Assembly (NCBI GenBank): GCA_029959085.1
Contig: JARWIR010000003.1
Span: forward strand, 38,446,484 to 38,510,483
Source: Nemophila menziesii
Taxonomy: Eukaryota > Streptophyta > Magnoliopsida > Boraginales > Hydrophyllaceae
DNA: 64,000 bases
Reading direction: 5' to 3'
Shown here: positions 1 to 11,145 of the stretch, in pieces
Position numbering within the stretch: position 1 is the stretch's first letter
How the letters are laid out: every line of letters starts with the position of its first letter
The notes under the pieces: model-generated
What the model was told of the DNA's origin: nothing
What the model saw: the letters and a program-made list of their open reading frames with translations, nothing else
Database searches by the model: none
Program-made: the position numbers and the translations under genes

Positions 1-1590
1 TGGATACCTTGCGATGTTGTCAACTGACCAAGTAACCTTCCTTCTTTCATCGGGATCCTCCACTTCTTGTACTACAATAATATCACATTTATCATCACGG
101 TGACCCAACATTCCACACTTAAAACAAAGCGCCCCAGCGTTCTCATACTTGAAGGTGATCCACCCCGCACCCTCTTCCTGTGCGAGGTAGCACCCCGGAA
201 CCACTGGTTGTTTAACATTCACCCTAACACAAAATCTGAGAATTTTAACATCACTTGTCACCACTTCCGGGTAGTCTATGTCCTCTAGATCCTCAAACTA
301 AGGTGCTATAGCAAGGAAAGTAACCAAAGTATTCTGTATAAATGCTAAACCACTACCTTGTACCCAGATCGAAGTAAAATCAAGCGAAATATCCGTCCAA
401 AGAGTACGAGGAGGGAGAGGAGTGAAGCAAAAGTGCTTACCGATAAAAATACCAGGACGTAAGTTCCAAAGTCTGTTAAGCTCCTCTGGCTGGAAGCATT
501 CCAGCTTGAAAACATTCTCTTCCAATTCTGTAAACCTAAAATCTCCTCGCACCCCCCAACCTTCTCGAATGTGTCGTCGAAACCCAGTAGTGTAAACCTT
601 CCCCGCTCCTAACGCTTTGATGATTAACGCGACCTCGTCTCTCATGCTTTCGACTCCTTTAGTACGAATCCCCAGGTAAATAACTCCCAGCGTATTAGCA
701 TTTGCTTCGGTGATTTTTACGATAGGTAATGCGTGTCTATCCCGTGTGGCCATGATATGACAAGAAGATGCAGTATAGAATGTAAAAAAGTAGATGAAAA
801 GTGGAACCTGAGTATCGAAGATTTGTTTTTTGGAAGTGAGAAATAATGTGTTTTGTTGCAGAGAGAATAGCTGATAAGTTGTAGTGAAATGGAGTTGAAA
901 AGGCGTTTTAGAGACTCCTTTCCAATAGAGAGCTTTTATAAGCATATCTCGTTCTTGGACAATCCGCTGAATGCGCGTAATGATGACTAGTTTTGACACG
1001 GTAGTGCCCGCCTCTTCAGCTTCTTGCGCCACCTCATTAATGTCCGTAAAGAGTATCTCGAAATACATTAAGTTTTGTCTGCATGACCACCACGTGTCAC
1101 GAGACTCTTGCAAACCTCCACTAAGTCGATGTAGATCATTAATATCTCCACTAAGCCTTGTCTTTGATGTCTTTACTCCTATATTCCTTCCCTTTCTTCC
1201 GTACATCATAATATTAGATCTATCTTCCTCAAACCCAATAAGCTGTCTATAGTGAAACACCTTCCTCTGTAAACCCTTAATTGCCGTATCCGCTTTTATT
1301 ACCTTCTGATCCTTAAACTGATGAAGAAAAAGAAATTCCCCTTGTTCCATCTTGCTTCGTTCGTGCTGTACCGTCCCTTGTATACAGTTTGTGTCCTTAA
1401 ACCCTATATTTGTGTTCTTATTATTGTGTAGTTCTGTCATGGTCTTTATCGTTGTATTAAAACCCTTGTTATTCGCTAGTAAGATCTTCCTTCTGTGTTT
1501 GGTGCTAGTAATAGTATCCCAGTAATAAAAGTAATTGAATGATATATTAAAACTAAGAGATCTATAAAAGCCATCAGAAAAAGATTCCAT
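1..1590 (-). pseudogene. LINE ORF1 (DUF4283-like domain plus CCHC zinc knuckle), one in-frame stop
   Basis: An open frame of 430 codons runs from 1590 to a TAG at 298-300. The same frame then stays open to the window edge, so the TAG is probably a single mutation in a longer ORF. The part encoded at about 750-300 matches the DUF4283 pattern of plant LINE ORF1 proteins: a GWGVRGDFRF-like strand, a long -ECFQPEEL- helix region and the DISLDF-WVQ segment. After the stop a CCHC knuckle (C-x2-C-x4-H-x4-C, CFKCGMLGHRDDKC) lies near positions 60-110. The N-terminal 280 codons are low in complexity; the true start may instead be the ATG near 753. The product would be an RNA-binding LINE chaperone. 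Confidence 0.7.
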
Positions 1591-1780
1591 GTTGAAACCC
1601 TAACCCTACAAAAGGGGAAAAGGATAAAACTAGAAAAAGAAAGAGATAAAAAGGGATATATCTGTGCGATTGATTAATTTGTTGGAGTTGTGATATTGGT
1701 TGCAGAGATTGATGCTGATCTTCCTCGTCCGTCGCCTCTCTGTGTCTTCTCAATTCTTAATTATTGTTTTGTTGTATGTT
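1..1780 (-). mobile_element. LINE (L1-type), 5' part, runs off the left edge
   Basis: This is the 5' end of a minus-strand non-LTR retrotransposon. Reading leftward there is a pyrimidine-rich 5' leader (about 1780-1600), a TTAGGGTTT box just before an ATG at 1590, then ORF1 with a nucleic-acid-binding domain and zinc knuckle. The endonuclease and reverse transcriptase would lie left of position 1. The 5' boundary is only approximate because no target-site duplication can be paired without the other end. The call rests on ORF1 architecture typical of plant L1 elements. Confidence 0.75.
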
Positions 1781-1799
1781 TGTTTATCTGGTCATGTTA

Positions 1800-2213
1800 T
1801 TATTAATTAATTTTAATGTCTAATGATTATTTTTATCAATCTAATTATATATATGGATTGGACCATAAAAACTTTGGGATCATAACAGAATCGGCAAAGA
1901 TCTTAATTAATAGGGTTGCTTTCTTTACAGATAACCTTGCGATCGTCCAAGGAATTCAAAATAAAAAAGGAACCGATTGGAAGATACGGCCGATGATTGA
2001 ACTGATCCGGAAATGGATACAAGATTTTCAGAATGGAAGGTGCTTCATATTAAAAGGGATAGGAATTTAATAGCCGATTTAGCCGCAAAATGCGTTAGGA
2101 AAAAGGCCAATCTTGATCAATGGACTTCAACTAATATTGATGATAGCATTGAATTTTTAAACCAATTTCTAAAGGGTTGTAATAATATATAACTTTTGTA
2201 CTGAGACAAAAAA
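1800..2213 (+). mobile_element. LINE 3' fragment with RNase H remnant
   Basis: The + strand encodes the end of a LINE-borne RNase H: an FFTDNLAIVQGIQ-like strand, a helix with RPMIELIRKW, then after a frame change an RNLIADLAAKCVRK motif of the kind that ends plant LINE RNase H domains. It terminates in a short 3' trailer and the sequence GAGACAAAAAA at about 2203-2213, which fits a LINE poly(A) junction. It abuts a second fragment of the same orientation. No intact ORF remains. Confidence 0.65.
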
Positions 2214-2214
2214 G

Positions 2215-3446
2215 AAAAGGAAAACTTGTCAATTGCAAGGTGAAGGTTGTTGGTGAATTATTTAATGAGAATATGTCCGGATAGAATCTTGATCTTATTG
2301 TTTCTATATTTTCCTCAAACGTAGTCAACGAGATTAAAAAGATTCTCATTACGCAACTTGAAGAAAAGTACAAAATTGTTTGGCCATTTTGCAAAGATGG
2401 CATTTCTTCGACAAAATTTGGGTACCATGCTCTGTTCAACGAGGAAATTGTGTCGGAATCTCAATCTTCAGCCGATGGAGAATTTAACAAAAGTGAACCC
2501 TAGAATACTATTTGGCAATCTAACATTCCGTAAAAGTTTAGAAACTTTTGTGGCTATTCCAACAAAAAACAATCTCAAGAAGAGAAAATGTGTTAATGAT
2601 GACAATTGCGATTGGTGTGAGTTAGGAGTTGAGAACATCGAACATCTTTTTCTCAAACGTCCTTTTAGTATAGAAGTATGGGCTACATCACCTATGCAAA
2701 TTGAATTTGATAAAAGATCTGATATTAAGTTTGCGGACGGGCTAGTTTCCACTATCTCAAATTATTTATCAAATGGATGGGATAAAAACCTTATTACTGC
2801 ATTAATCCTAACGACGGCTTGGAACATATGGAAGAAAATAATGAAAGGCTTATTTGAGAATAAAAAATGGTCGATTAAAGACATCATCGTAACACTAAAG
2901 ATCTTATTTCGAGATTATTTGGTCCTTCAACTCAAACCCAAAAAGATGGGAACGCTAACTCGATTTGCGATATAAACCTCTTAGAAAACCCAGTTATAAA
3001 TGACGATGCAGACATGATTTGGCTCTGCGATACCTCTTTTATTAAAGAATGAGAACCTGCAGTAGTTGTTGCAATTGGAGTTAACTGTGATGGTAATATT
3101 TCTCATAAGGTTAGCAAAAGATATTTTGTTACACATGCTATCGTAGAAGAAGCTTGGGCACTTCTTCTCACCATGAGATTAGCAGCTGATCTCAATTTTC
3201 ATAGTTGTTCTTTCTATTATGACAACCTTGAACTTGTTCAAGGCCTTACCAAAAAGACTTGCCTTCACTAAGGTCTCAATTTAATTCAAGTTGAACTTGA
3301 AAAATGGTTAGGTCGTTTTCCTTTGTGGAAAATTTCTCATATGACCTGTCTGGTTGGAGTGATGTATATTTGTTCGGTTCTCTTGATTTTTTGTGTTAAT
3401 TTTTGTAACTGTCATCTTATTTAAGACTTTTTTATTTGACAAAAAA
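2215..3446 (+). mobile_element. LINE 3' third (zf-RVT and RNase H), degenerate
   Basis: This second + strand LINE fragment starts within the C-terminal region of the reverse transcriptase, with the zf-RVT domain mostly in the 2358-2975 frame. Diagnostic pieces are a C-x2-C motif in NCDWCELGVENIEHLFL and a following AWNIWKK segment. An RNase H remnant with a stop at about 3050 follows, including NCDGNISHK and an -EEAWALLLTMRLAADL- helix. It ends at TTGACAAAAAA (3436-3446). Several frame changes and stops make it a dead copy. Its upstream part is missing or 5' truncated. Confidence 0.65.
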
Positions 3447-4792
3447 TACCATACAAAATTTAAAAGGTATTATTCATTATAATTCATGGGAAGATTTTGA
3501 AATAGATTTAGAATGTCATTTTTCTTCTAAAAATGTAAATCATGCAAATTTTATGTTCAATTTCAATTTTTTTATTAAAATGGATAAAAAATACCCTAAA
3601 TGAGAATTAATACCCCTAATTATAATTTTTATTCATATCCACCAAATGAAAAAAAAAACTTAAGTTGACTTCCTTAATCTCTTTCTCTCCACTAAGAAAA
3701 GCTACCAAAAAAACCACCGACATCTTTTTTCTCGCCGCAAAATCACCATTATCACTTCCTTTCTTTGCTTCTATGCGGAAAATCTGTAAACCACTATCTC
3801 CACTCAGTCGGACAAAGATATCCTCCACTACCGAGAGCCACAATGCAAAATTATACCTCCAAAGAAGAAGAAATGAAATGCGAAAAAGGACAAGGAGGGT
3901 TATCGTTTGATCAAAAGACTATAGTTTTTGGCAAGGAAGAAATAAACAAAGTACAAGTGGGAACTCTTCAGGAAAAAAATGTGAGACCATTGAAACGAGG
4001 TCAGAACGTTGGTATCAATAACAAAGCTTCCAAATTCAACACCAATTTCAATTTTAAGGAATCTCTTCTCGACTATCGAAGAAAGTTGATTGAAGTATTG
4101 TTGTTATGTTTTAATTGTTAAGTGTGTTTTTGGGTTGTTTTGGGTCAATCTGTATTATAAGTTAAGTCTTAGACTTTGGCTTAACTTGATGGAGTTGTGA
4201 CTTATTGGACTCGGTCTAATACGACAACATTTTTCTCTTATTCACGCAAAATGATTCTCAACCATCGATTATGATTTCAGATGGATGTACCAATCTAAAC
4301 CATATTGTTTCCATATAAAAGTCTCGCTTCTTCAGATGTTGGCTTATTCTTTTGTTCTCTCTTTCGTTAGTCTTCTATCTCAACACAAAGAGACGAAACT
4401 AGGACTTCATATTTGGTTAGATTGAATTTATTGTAATCTATGTAATAGTTAAATAATCTTATTAAGATAAGAAACTACTTGATTCTTATCAATATAGTCA
4501 GCGTAGATTGGATAGGATTCTAGAGGTAATTGAACTTCGTCAAAAATAGCTTTTAAACTTCATCCATTGTCAAAAATCTTGTTTAAAGTGATATGTATTT
4601 GTTTCGTCACTCTATTTAGAATTTATCAACTGTCTTTTCTATTTATTCTATTTTTTTTTTTAAAAGTTATGTGTAAAAGTCTTAAAATATGTTCGGACAT
4701 CAAATTCATCTTCTTTCCATTTCCATTACTAGCCTTAATTTGTAAAATTTTGTTTCCACTTTTTTTTTTGACATATGAATTTTTTTGTAGAG
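3447..4792. other. AT-rich stretch without recognised genes
   Basis: About 1.3 kb with only short open frames (for example 3765-4121), which show no family signature and have AT-skewed composition. The piece from about 4090 to 4390, with a TATAAAAG-like motif near 4315, could be a decayed LTR, but I found no matching termini or duplication. I see nothing else I can support here. Confidence 0.4.
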
Positions 4793-4807
4793 AGAATGGT
4801 AGGAGAC

Positions 4808-5014
4808 TTTTTTTTATATACAGGTGTCGGGTCCCACTTAATCAGAACTAGGTTACCCATGTTCAGGGAAGGGACTCGAACCTTGCATCTCTTACTTTAC
4901 CCCCTTTAAGGGCTCAAGAAATAACAAAGCCGAGGGATTCAAACCCTGTACCTCATAAATAGAAGACAAGGTCCTGGCCATTGAACTAACGCTAATGGTT
5001 AACCCCCATGGTTA
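4808..5014 (-). mobile_element. Dimeric tRNA-derived SINE
   Basis: On the minus strand the 207-bp body shows an A-box-like GTTAGTTCAATGG, a B box GGTTTGAATCC, and about 70 bases later a second B box GGTTCGAGTCC, followed by a short tail ending in eight A (T run at 4808-4815). It is flanked by 15-bp direct repeats, AGAATGGTAGGAGAC at 4793-4807 and AGAATGGTACGAGTC at 5015-5029 (two mismatches), as expected of LINE-mobilised SINEs. The two B boxes suggest a head-to-tail dimer whose second unit has lost its A box. It is non-coding. It lies 200 bp upstream of the PPR gene start. Confidence 0.7.
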
Positions 5015-5138
5015 AGAATGGTACGAGTCTTGCTACCAAGAATAGTACCCGAAAGACTATTAATTAAGCAACTCCGACTATTCGTTTTACTTCACTTTAT
5101 TTGAACAAAAAAGAAAAAGTTTTACTTCACAAACAAAA

Positions 5139-5206
5139 TGGGCCGAAGGGACATTAGAAGCCCAATTATAATGTCTGGACAATTTCCTCGGTATAACCCA
5201 TGGGCT
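5139..5206 (+). promoter_or_regulatory. Site II (TCP-type) motif cluster upstream of the PPR gene
   Basis: Three copies of the TGGGCY/RGCCCA core occur in 68 bp: TGGGCC at 5139-5144, AGCCCA at 5159-5164 and TGGGCT at 5201-5206. They lie 35-102 bp ahead of the ATG. Site II elements bound by TCP factors are common in plant promoters of nuclear genes for mitochondrial and ribosomal proteins. The clustering therefore fits the predicted mitochondrial product. No clear TATA box is visible. Confidence 0.55.
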
Positions 5207-5240
5207 CATAATAACATCATCTTTTAGCTTGATCAAAGAA

Positions 5241-7094
5241 ATGCTGCACCGCTTAGTTCGCACGTCTTTCGCCGCCGTGCGCCGTTTCTCGACGGAATCC
5301 ACGGCCATATCCGTTCCGTCAAAGCCCTCAACAAGTTCAGAAGTATCCATTAGCAAATCCAGGACCACCAAAAGCGGCGGGAGTGGTGGCGGTAGAGATA
5401 CGCTTGGACGGAGGCTCTTAAGCTTGACGTACACAAAGCGCAGCGCCGCTATTACCATAAGGAAATGGAAGGAAGAAGGACGCGATGTTCAGAAGTACGA
5501 GCTCAACCGCATAGTCCGAGAACTTCGCAAGCTCAAACGCTATAAACACGCTCTTGAGGTTTCCCTCTTATACTTCTTTCGTATTTCTCATTTAACTGCT
5601 CGCTTATTTGCACCCTCGTATGATAATTTAAAATGTTGTTTATTCATTTATTACGTTTAATTTAGCTCAGGAACGCACAATTTGGATTAATAGTAAATGG
5701 TTGGCATTATAGTGAAAACTAGGCGTTTGAATTTATTAGCACTCTGAAAGCTAAGAGAGATTTAAATGGTTCTTTATACTCCAGTCCTTATCAATTGGTT
5801 TAAGAGTATTTATTCAATGTGATTGAAACTTTTCCAGGTTTGTGAATGGATGAAGATTCAAGATAATATCCAGCTACTTTCTGGAGATTATGCTGTCCAT
5901 TTAGATCTGATCGCAAAAGTTCGAGGTATGAATAGTGCAGAAAAGTTCTTCGAAGACCTCCCTGAGAAAATGAGAGGCCACACTACCTGTACTGCCCTTC
6001 TTCACACTTATGTCCAACATAAAGAGCCTATTAAAGCCGAGGCTCTAATGGAAAAAATGGCCGAATGTGATTTCTTAAAATCTCCCCTTCCATTTAATCA
6101 CCTTCTTTCTCTTTACATCTCCATGAGCCAGTTAGATAAAGTTCCGAAACTACTCAACAAGTTAAGAAAAAATACAGCACCAGATATCGTGACCTTTAAC
6201 CTATGGTTAAGGGTATGTTCATTACAGAATGATATCGAAACAGCAGAAAAGATTTACCTTGCGCTTAAGAAAGCAAAGCTAGATCCAGATTGGGTTACTT
6301 ATAGTACACTCACGAGTATCTATATAAAAAATTCACTCAAAGATAAAGCTACTGTAACAGTAAAGGAAATGGAGAAAAGAATATCGAAAAAAATTCGAGT
6401 TGGATATTCCTCACTCATTAGCTTGCATACACAATTGGAGAATAAAGAAGATGTAATTCATATATGGAAGAAAATGAATTCGATTTTCCGAAAGTTAAAT
6501 GATTCTGAATACACTTGCATGATATCTTCTTTGTTAAAGCTTAATAAATCCGAAGAAGCTGAGAAATTGTATAGTGAATGGGAATCTATTTCGACTACAC
6601 GTGATACTCGAGTATCGAATTTACTTCTTTCATCTTATATAAACAACACTCAAATGGAAAAAGCTGAGGATTTTTATAATAAAATGGTGGAGAAAAATAT
6701 ACCTCCAAGTTACACAACTTGGGAGCTATTTACTTGGGGTTATTTGAAACAAGAACGAGTAGAAAAAGTGGTGGAGTGTTTTAAGAAAATGATTGGTAGT
6801 GTTGAAAAATGGAAACCTGATGAAAAAATTGTTAAGGAAATGTTTAAGATTGTTGAAGAGCGTGGGTGTATTGAGAAGGCTGAAGAGTTGTTAGTTGTAC
6901 TTAGAGGTGTTGGGTATTTGAATACGGAGATTTATAACTCGGTTTTGAGAACTTATGAAAAAGCGGGTAAAATGCCGCTTATAATTGCGGAGCGAATGAA
7001 GAGTGATAATGTGGTGTTGAATAATGAAACTCGTGAGCTTATTGAAGTGACTAGTAAAATGTGTGTAAGTGAAGTTCCGAGTTTTCTTTCTTAG
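5241..7094 (+). CDS. P-class pentatricopeptide repeat protein, mitochondrial
   Basis: Two exons join in frame: 5241-5558 and 5838-7094, with a GT...AG intron at 5559-5837, giving 524 residues. I chose the ATG at 5241 because it opens an Arg/Ser-rich, acid-free presequence ending in RRFSTES, typical of plant mitochondrial import. A conserved N-terminal block follows (KYELNRIVRELRKLKRYKHALE, split at the intron before VCEWM). Tandem 35-residue PPR helix pairs then run from about residue 115 to 500, for example the units starting DIVTFNLWL (about residue 222) and DWVTYSTL. There is no E or DYW extension, so it should bind organellar RNA without an editing deaminase. From memory it resembles Arabidopsis At4g02820 along its length; this was not checked by search. 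Length and frame look intact. Three site II motifs lie upstream. Confidence 0.93.
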
Positions 7095-7765
7095 TAGTAA
7101 CCTTGTTGTCAAATCAGTGTGCCCATTTTGTGAACTGAGGAAGTATTAGTTGAGTTGAGTTATGTATTTGAACGGGTGGGCAAAAATGTGGTTGGGTTGA
7201 ATAATTTTGTTATATTGGCAGATTGTTGTGACATTTAATTTATCGGTTTAGAGTTCTTTTTACACATGCTTGTTATGGAGTTTGTAAGTTATTGAATAAT
7301 AAGTTAATTTGATTAAGGTAAGCACCAACTTGATGTTAATCTTGTACTAGGTTTGTTCAATGATGCTATATCTAAACTGACTTGGAATGTGATAATCTGA
7401 ATATATCTGTACAATGATTTTTTCTTTCTTTTTAAATTTGATCTAAATAAAGATGAATTGAAATAATGGAATCCAACTTCTTTTTGAATTTGAAAGTTCA
7501 AATTATATGAAGATGGGGTATTTTTAATTGTACATTGAGGCGCTTGGGGCTTATGAGGGATTTAGGAAAATCAAGACATATTTTTTCGTTGGTTTAAATT
7601 TTTGTTTGTTTCTTAGTTGTTTGATTTTGATATATGTTTAGATGAAAACCTTGTAATGAACTGGTACGAATGCTGAGTTCTTGAGCATGGCTGCATATTT
7701 AAGATTTAATTGATTTCAAACAAAAAAAAGAGTTAAAGTTAATTGGTACCTTAGTCTTGAGTTGC
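7095..7765. other. 3' flank of the PPR gene
   Basis: AT-rich sequence after the PPR stop codon. It presumably holds the 3' UTR. No ORF or repeat signature stands out before the direct repeat at 7766. Confidence 0.4.
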
Positions 7766-7782
7766 AACAATGGTATAAATCT

Positions 7783-7966
7783 TTTTTTTTTTTTTGTCAA
7801 ATATTAAAAACTAACAGCGATGTCTAGTACATCTCGTATATAAGTTATTGATACTAGAATAAAATTCTACTAAAGACCTACTAAGACAATTAAATATATC
7901 TAAATTAATTCTAGCACTTTTAGTGAGGATGTCCGCCACTCCATTAAACTTCCTCTTATGGCTAAT
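7783..7966 (-). mobile_element. 5'-truncated LINE insertion with 17-bp target-site duplication
   Basis: A 184-bp insert begins with a run of 13 T at 7783-7795, the poly(A) tail on the minus strand. The minus strand encodes the tail of a LINE RNase H (HKRKFNGVADILTKSARIN-like, near 7960-7900). It is flanked by perfect 17-bp repeats AACAATGGTATAAATCT at 7766-7782 and 7967-7983. Poly(A), severe 5' truncation and a duplication of this size are hallmarks of L1-type target-primed reverse transcription. The perfect repeats suggest a relatively recent insertion. Confidence 0.85.
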
Positions 7967-8317
7967 AACAATGGTATAAATCTATAATTGAACTTGAGTA
8001 GCTTAGTTTTTGTTTAATTTCCACTGAAAAGAATAATAATGTTACACCTCAACTATAGAAAGCCACCTTTTACGAAACTTCGCACGAAATAGGGTGAAAA
8101 CTTGCATAAGTAAGCGTAGAAAGCCTTGAGTATCGTCTTTCTCCAATAGGTTTCGAAGTAACGGGTATTGAAATTACTAATCTTACACGAATAAGTCAGA
8201 TCAGTCTGGCACCACGAAACATAAAATAGTTGTAATTAGTAAAATATGGTAAATCCAAAATGAACATTATCTTAAGTATTTTTTTTTTTTTTGTTTTGTT
8301 TTCAAAGAAACAAAACT

Positions 8318-8440
8318 TGACATTATTGGCCAGGTGGCCCAGTGTACCACACTATTGGGCTTAACCTGCCGATAATGGATCTTAGTAGAGGGCTTGAACA
8401 TGGGAAGATCCAAGTTCAATTCGTTTTTTAACAGCGACAA
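8318..8440 (+). repeat. Possible tRNA-derived SINE remnant
   Basis: The + strand has an A-box-like TGGCCCAGTG near 8334 and a weak B-box-like AAGTTCAATTC near 8414, spaced roughly as in tRNA-derived SINEs. It lies next to the LINE poly(A) junction. No duplication was found, and the B box departs from consensus, so this is tentative. Confidence 0.25.
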
Positions 8441-8589
8441 GCTACCTAGCTATCTTAACCTATCCCTATTTTGCTGAAATGTCCATCAAGTTGAAAAGCT
8501 GTTTGAATGGTGTCACTTGTGGTCGTATGTGACACACTCTTTGCAAACTTGTATGCATGTTTGTTCATTGTTCTTGGGGTGTGAATGAA

Positions 8590-9183
8590 TGATACCGGAC
8601 CATAGATTTCGGCCAACTAGTTGATCATCCTGATGGTCGGTTGGACTCTCCAGTTTACCGTAGACACTCGTCTAATTCTTCCTTCAAGGTTGTCGGAGAA
8701 AATGGTCTTCTCCTCTTCTGGATATTTCTTGCGAAATTCAATGGTTTCCAAAATAGCTTGTGCTTCCCCTTTAATGATCGTGTCACAATTAATTATTGTT
8801 TTCCTCTCAACCCGAATACCTGTATTCTTGTGGATTTGTACTATTCTTATTCATGTTGGTTCACGTTGTTGGTTAAAAGAAGCATCGCATAAAAATGGAA
8901 TATGAGTATTGAGTGTTAATCGTAATATGTCATGTTCCGATTCATGTCTTGTTGTATCTTTACTAACCGGAGTCCTTCACTCAGCTCAAAATAGCTCACC
9001 GATTTAATTACTCGTTGACTAGATGATGTCTCCGTCAAAATCTGTATTTTCGTGCACTACCTTTATTTTTGCCTTATAAGTATTCCATATCATAGTTAAT
9101 ATGGAGGCTATTATGTTTTTCATGGACCACCCCCCTTCCGCAAAAGATTTGACTATGTTAAGGATCCATTTTCCAATCTCTAT
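8590..9183 (-). pseudogene. LINE RNase H remnant (3' side of the hAT insertion)
   Basis: The minus strand reads through segments typical of the RNase H tail of plant LINEs, including an acidic SDN-like strand and a helix resembling QAILETIEFRKKYPEEE, encoded near 8760-8660. Frame changes are frequent. It continues the reverse transcriptase encoded right of the hAT element. The domain would degrade the RNA strand during retrotransposition. Confidence 0.55.
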
Positions 9184-9468
9184 ATTATCGACAGGGCCGG
9201 CCCGAGCGTCTTGGGTACCTAAAGCGAGAAAAAAATGGGGTCTTTTTATAGTCTAATATATTTTTTATCCTATTTTACCCAAACAAATCATATATCATAT
9301 AAAAAACATACTAATAAAATTCATAAAATAAACAATTATTAAAAAAATCAATATATTATATCTGAATTAATTATATGAATAACTTTTGAAAAAAAAAACA
9401 TTTGAAGATTATATAATTCACTTTAAAAATATCTTCGGTGCTTTTTGTGATACAAAGTTATTGATTAA

Positions 9469-9700
9469 GGGCCTGTTTGGAAGTGCTTATTTTAGAGTAA
9501 AAAAGCACTTTTAGAATAAAATCCAAAATTTAAAAAAATTGTTAAAACTAATTTTGAAATCTAAAATTATTTAAAGTGCTTTTTTAAGAAAGCACCTATT
9601 TGGTGCTTTTAATAAAAGTGCTTTTCAAAGTAAAAAAAACTCTTAAAATACTAAAAGCACTTTTAAGTGCTTCCTCAAAAAAGCACTTCCAAACGGGAAC
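9469..9700. mobile_element. Tourist/Harbinger-type MITE
   Basis: This 232-bp element has GGGCCTGTTTGGAAGTGCTT at its left end and a near-perfect inverted copy at its right end (15-18 of 20 bases). It is flanked by the 3-bp duplication TAA at 9466-9468 and 9701-9703. TAA/TTA duplications and GGGCCTGTTTGG termini are typical of PIF/Harbinger MITEs. The interior contains further AAGCACTTTT inverted motifs that would let the whole element fold into a long hairpin. It has no coding capacity. Confidence 0.75.
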
Positions 9701-10439
9701 TAAATTTACATGTTTAACTTCGTCTATCATATTTTGCTCAACCGACAAAACAGTATGATCATATCCTCGTTTGTGAATCATAATAATTGAGAGAATAATA
9801 GTAAAACAATTGAACATTTTTATTTAACGAACTCACTCCCAATAACTATTCGTTTAGAGTTTTATTTTTAAATTTCGAGGAGGGTTCAATTAATTTTGTG
9901 GCAAATGTATAAAAATAATATAATTTAATCTTAAAATATGTATAAAATTAAATATAATTAATTGTATAAAAGATAGATATAACTATTTTTTTATATAAAA
10001 TAATATTTAATCTTAAAAAATATATATAATAAAATATATTTTTAAAATATAAATTGAGTTTTTACTTTAATTAAGATTTTTTTTTCTGTAGATGTTTATT
10101 TTTAAAAAATGAATTGAGTTTTTATTTGGCCGTTTAGACATGCATATGTGAACATAAATAAACAAAATGGATATTAACATATTCAAACTTGGAACAAGAC
10201 CTTCAGTACACACTTGCACTTCCACTAGGGGAGTTAATTTTATAAGGCCCAAATGGGGTAACTTTGTGTTTTAAATCTTAAACTAGTGGGCTAGTTGAAA
10301 GCCAACTTAATGGAGTAAAAAAACCAAAAATGTCCTCCCCTCCCCTCCCCTTATCAGTACAGTGAAGGTCAGCAAAACAAAACATCAATCCCATTAAGCT
10401 TCCCAACCCACTCACCATACCCACCCCTTCTTCTCTCTT

Positions 10440-11080
10440 ATTCTTCTGTGAACTGCGAAAATCACCATTACTGCACCACTGCACCACTGACCACCATCGA
10501 GCCCCCCACCTTCATCCATCACCTGCTTCACCACTGACCACCACCGAAACCCACCCACCTCCTCGATCTGAGCTTCATCCCAGATTTGCAGAAAACAAAT
10601 ACCGCTGCTCCTTGCCGCCGAAGCACTCCACCAACCCCCAGCCCTGCTGCTGCCGTCGAGGTCCACCAAACCCAACCCTGCTGCTGCCATCGAGATCCAT
10701 CGCCCCTGCTGCTGCCGTCGAGATCCACCACCACTGCTTCGCCACAACTGCTTCACCACCACCGTAACCAGCACTGCTTAAACACTGCTTCACCAGATCT
10801 CGAACCCTGACCCCCGCTGCTTCACCAAATCTCCGCTCCTGCACGAGAACGCCGTCACTGGAAGACCCCCCCATCCCGTCCCTGGAAGACCCACCCCACC
10901 CTGTCGCGTCGCTGGAAGACCCCGCTTTCTGCTGCACCTCGTCGCCGCCGCTCAGCTTGGCGTGGATCCACCACCATCGTTCTCCCTCTCGTTCATCTCA
11001 TCTCTGTTAATAACCCCACCGCCGCCCCACCACCACGACCCTCCTTGGTCTCTGTCTAATCCCACCACCACCGAGAAGCG
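10440..11080 (+). repeat. CCACC/CTGCTGC-rich low-complexity block
   Basis: About 640 bp of strongly C-rich + strand sequence, with recurrent CACCACTG, CTGCTGCCGTCGAG and CACCACC units, contrasts with the AT-rich surroundings. Units such as CTGCTGCCRTCGAGATCCA recur three times between 10645 and 10730. Its composition resembles the 5' UTR or first exon of a plant gene, so it could be a captured gene fragment, but no protein family is recognisable in any frame. Confidence 0.5.
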
Positions 11081-11145
11081 AAGATGAAGATCCAGTTGGT
11101 GGATCAATTTTTGTTTTTCTTTTTTTGTGTAGTGAAATGCGAAAT

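Noticed and set aside
4090..4390. A small solo LTR with a TATA box
   Set aside because: Candidate TG...CA ends exist but no matching 5-bp duplication or second copy was found.
4815..5010. Two tRNA genes suggested by B boxes
   Set aside because: The sequence does not close into cloverleafs, has only one A box, ends in a poly(A) tail and is flanked by direct repeats, so a SINE fits better.
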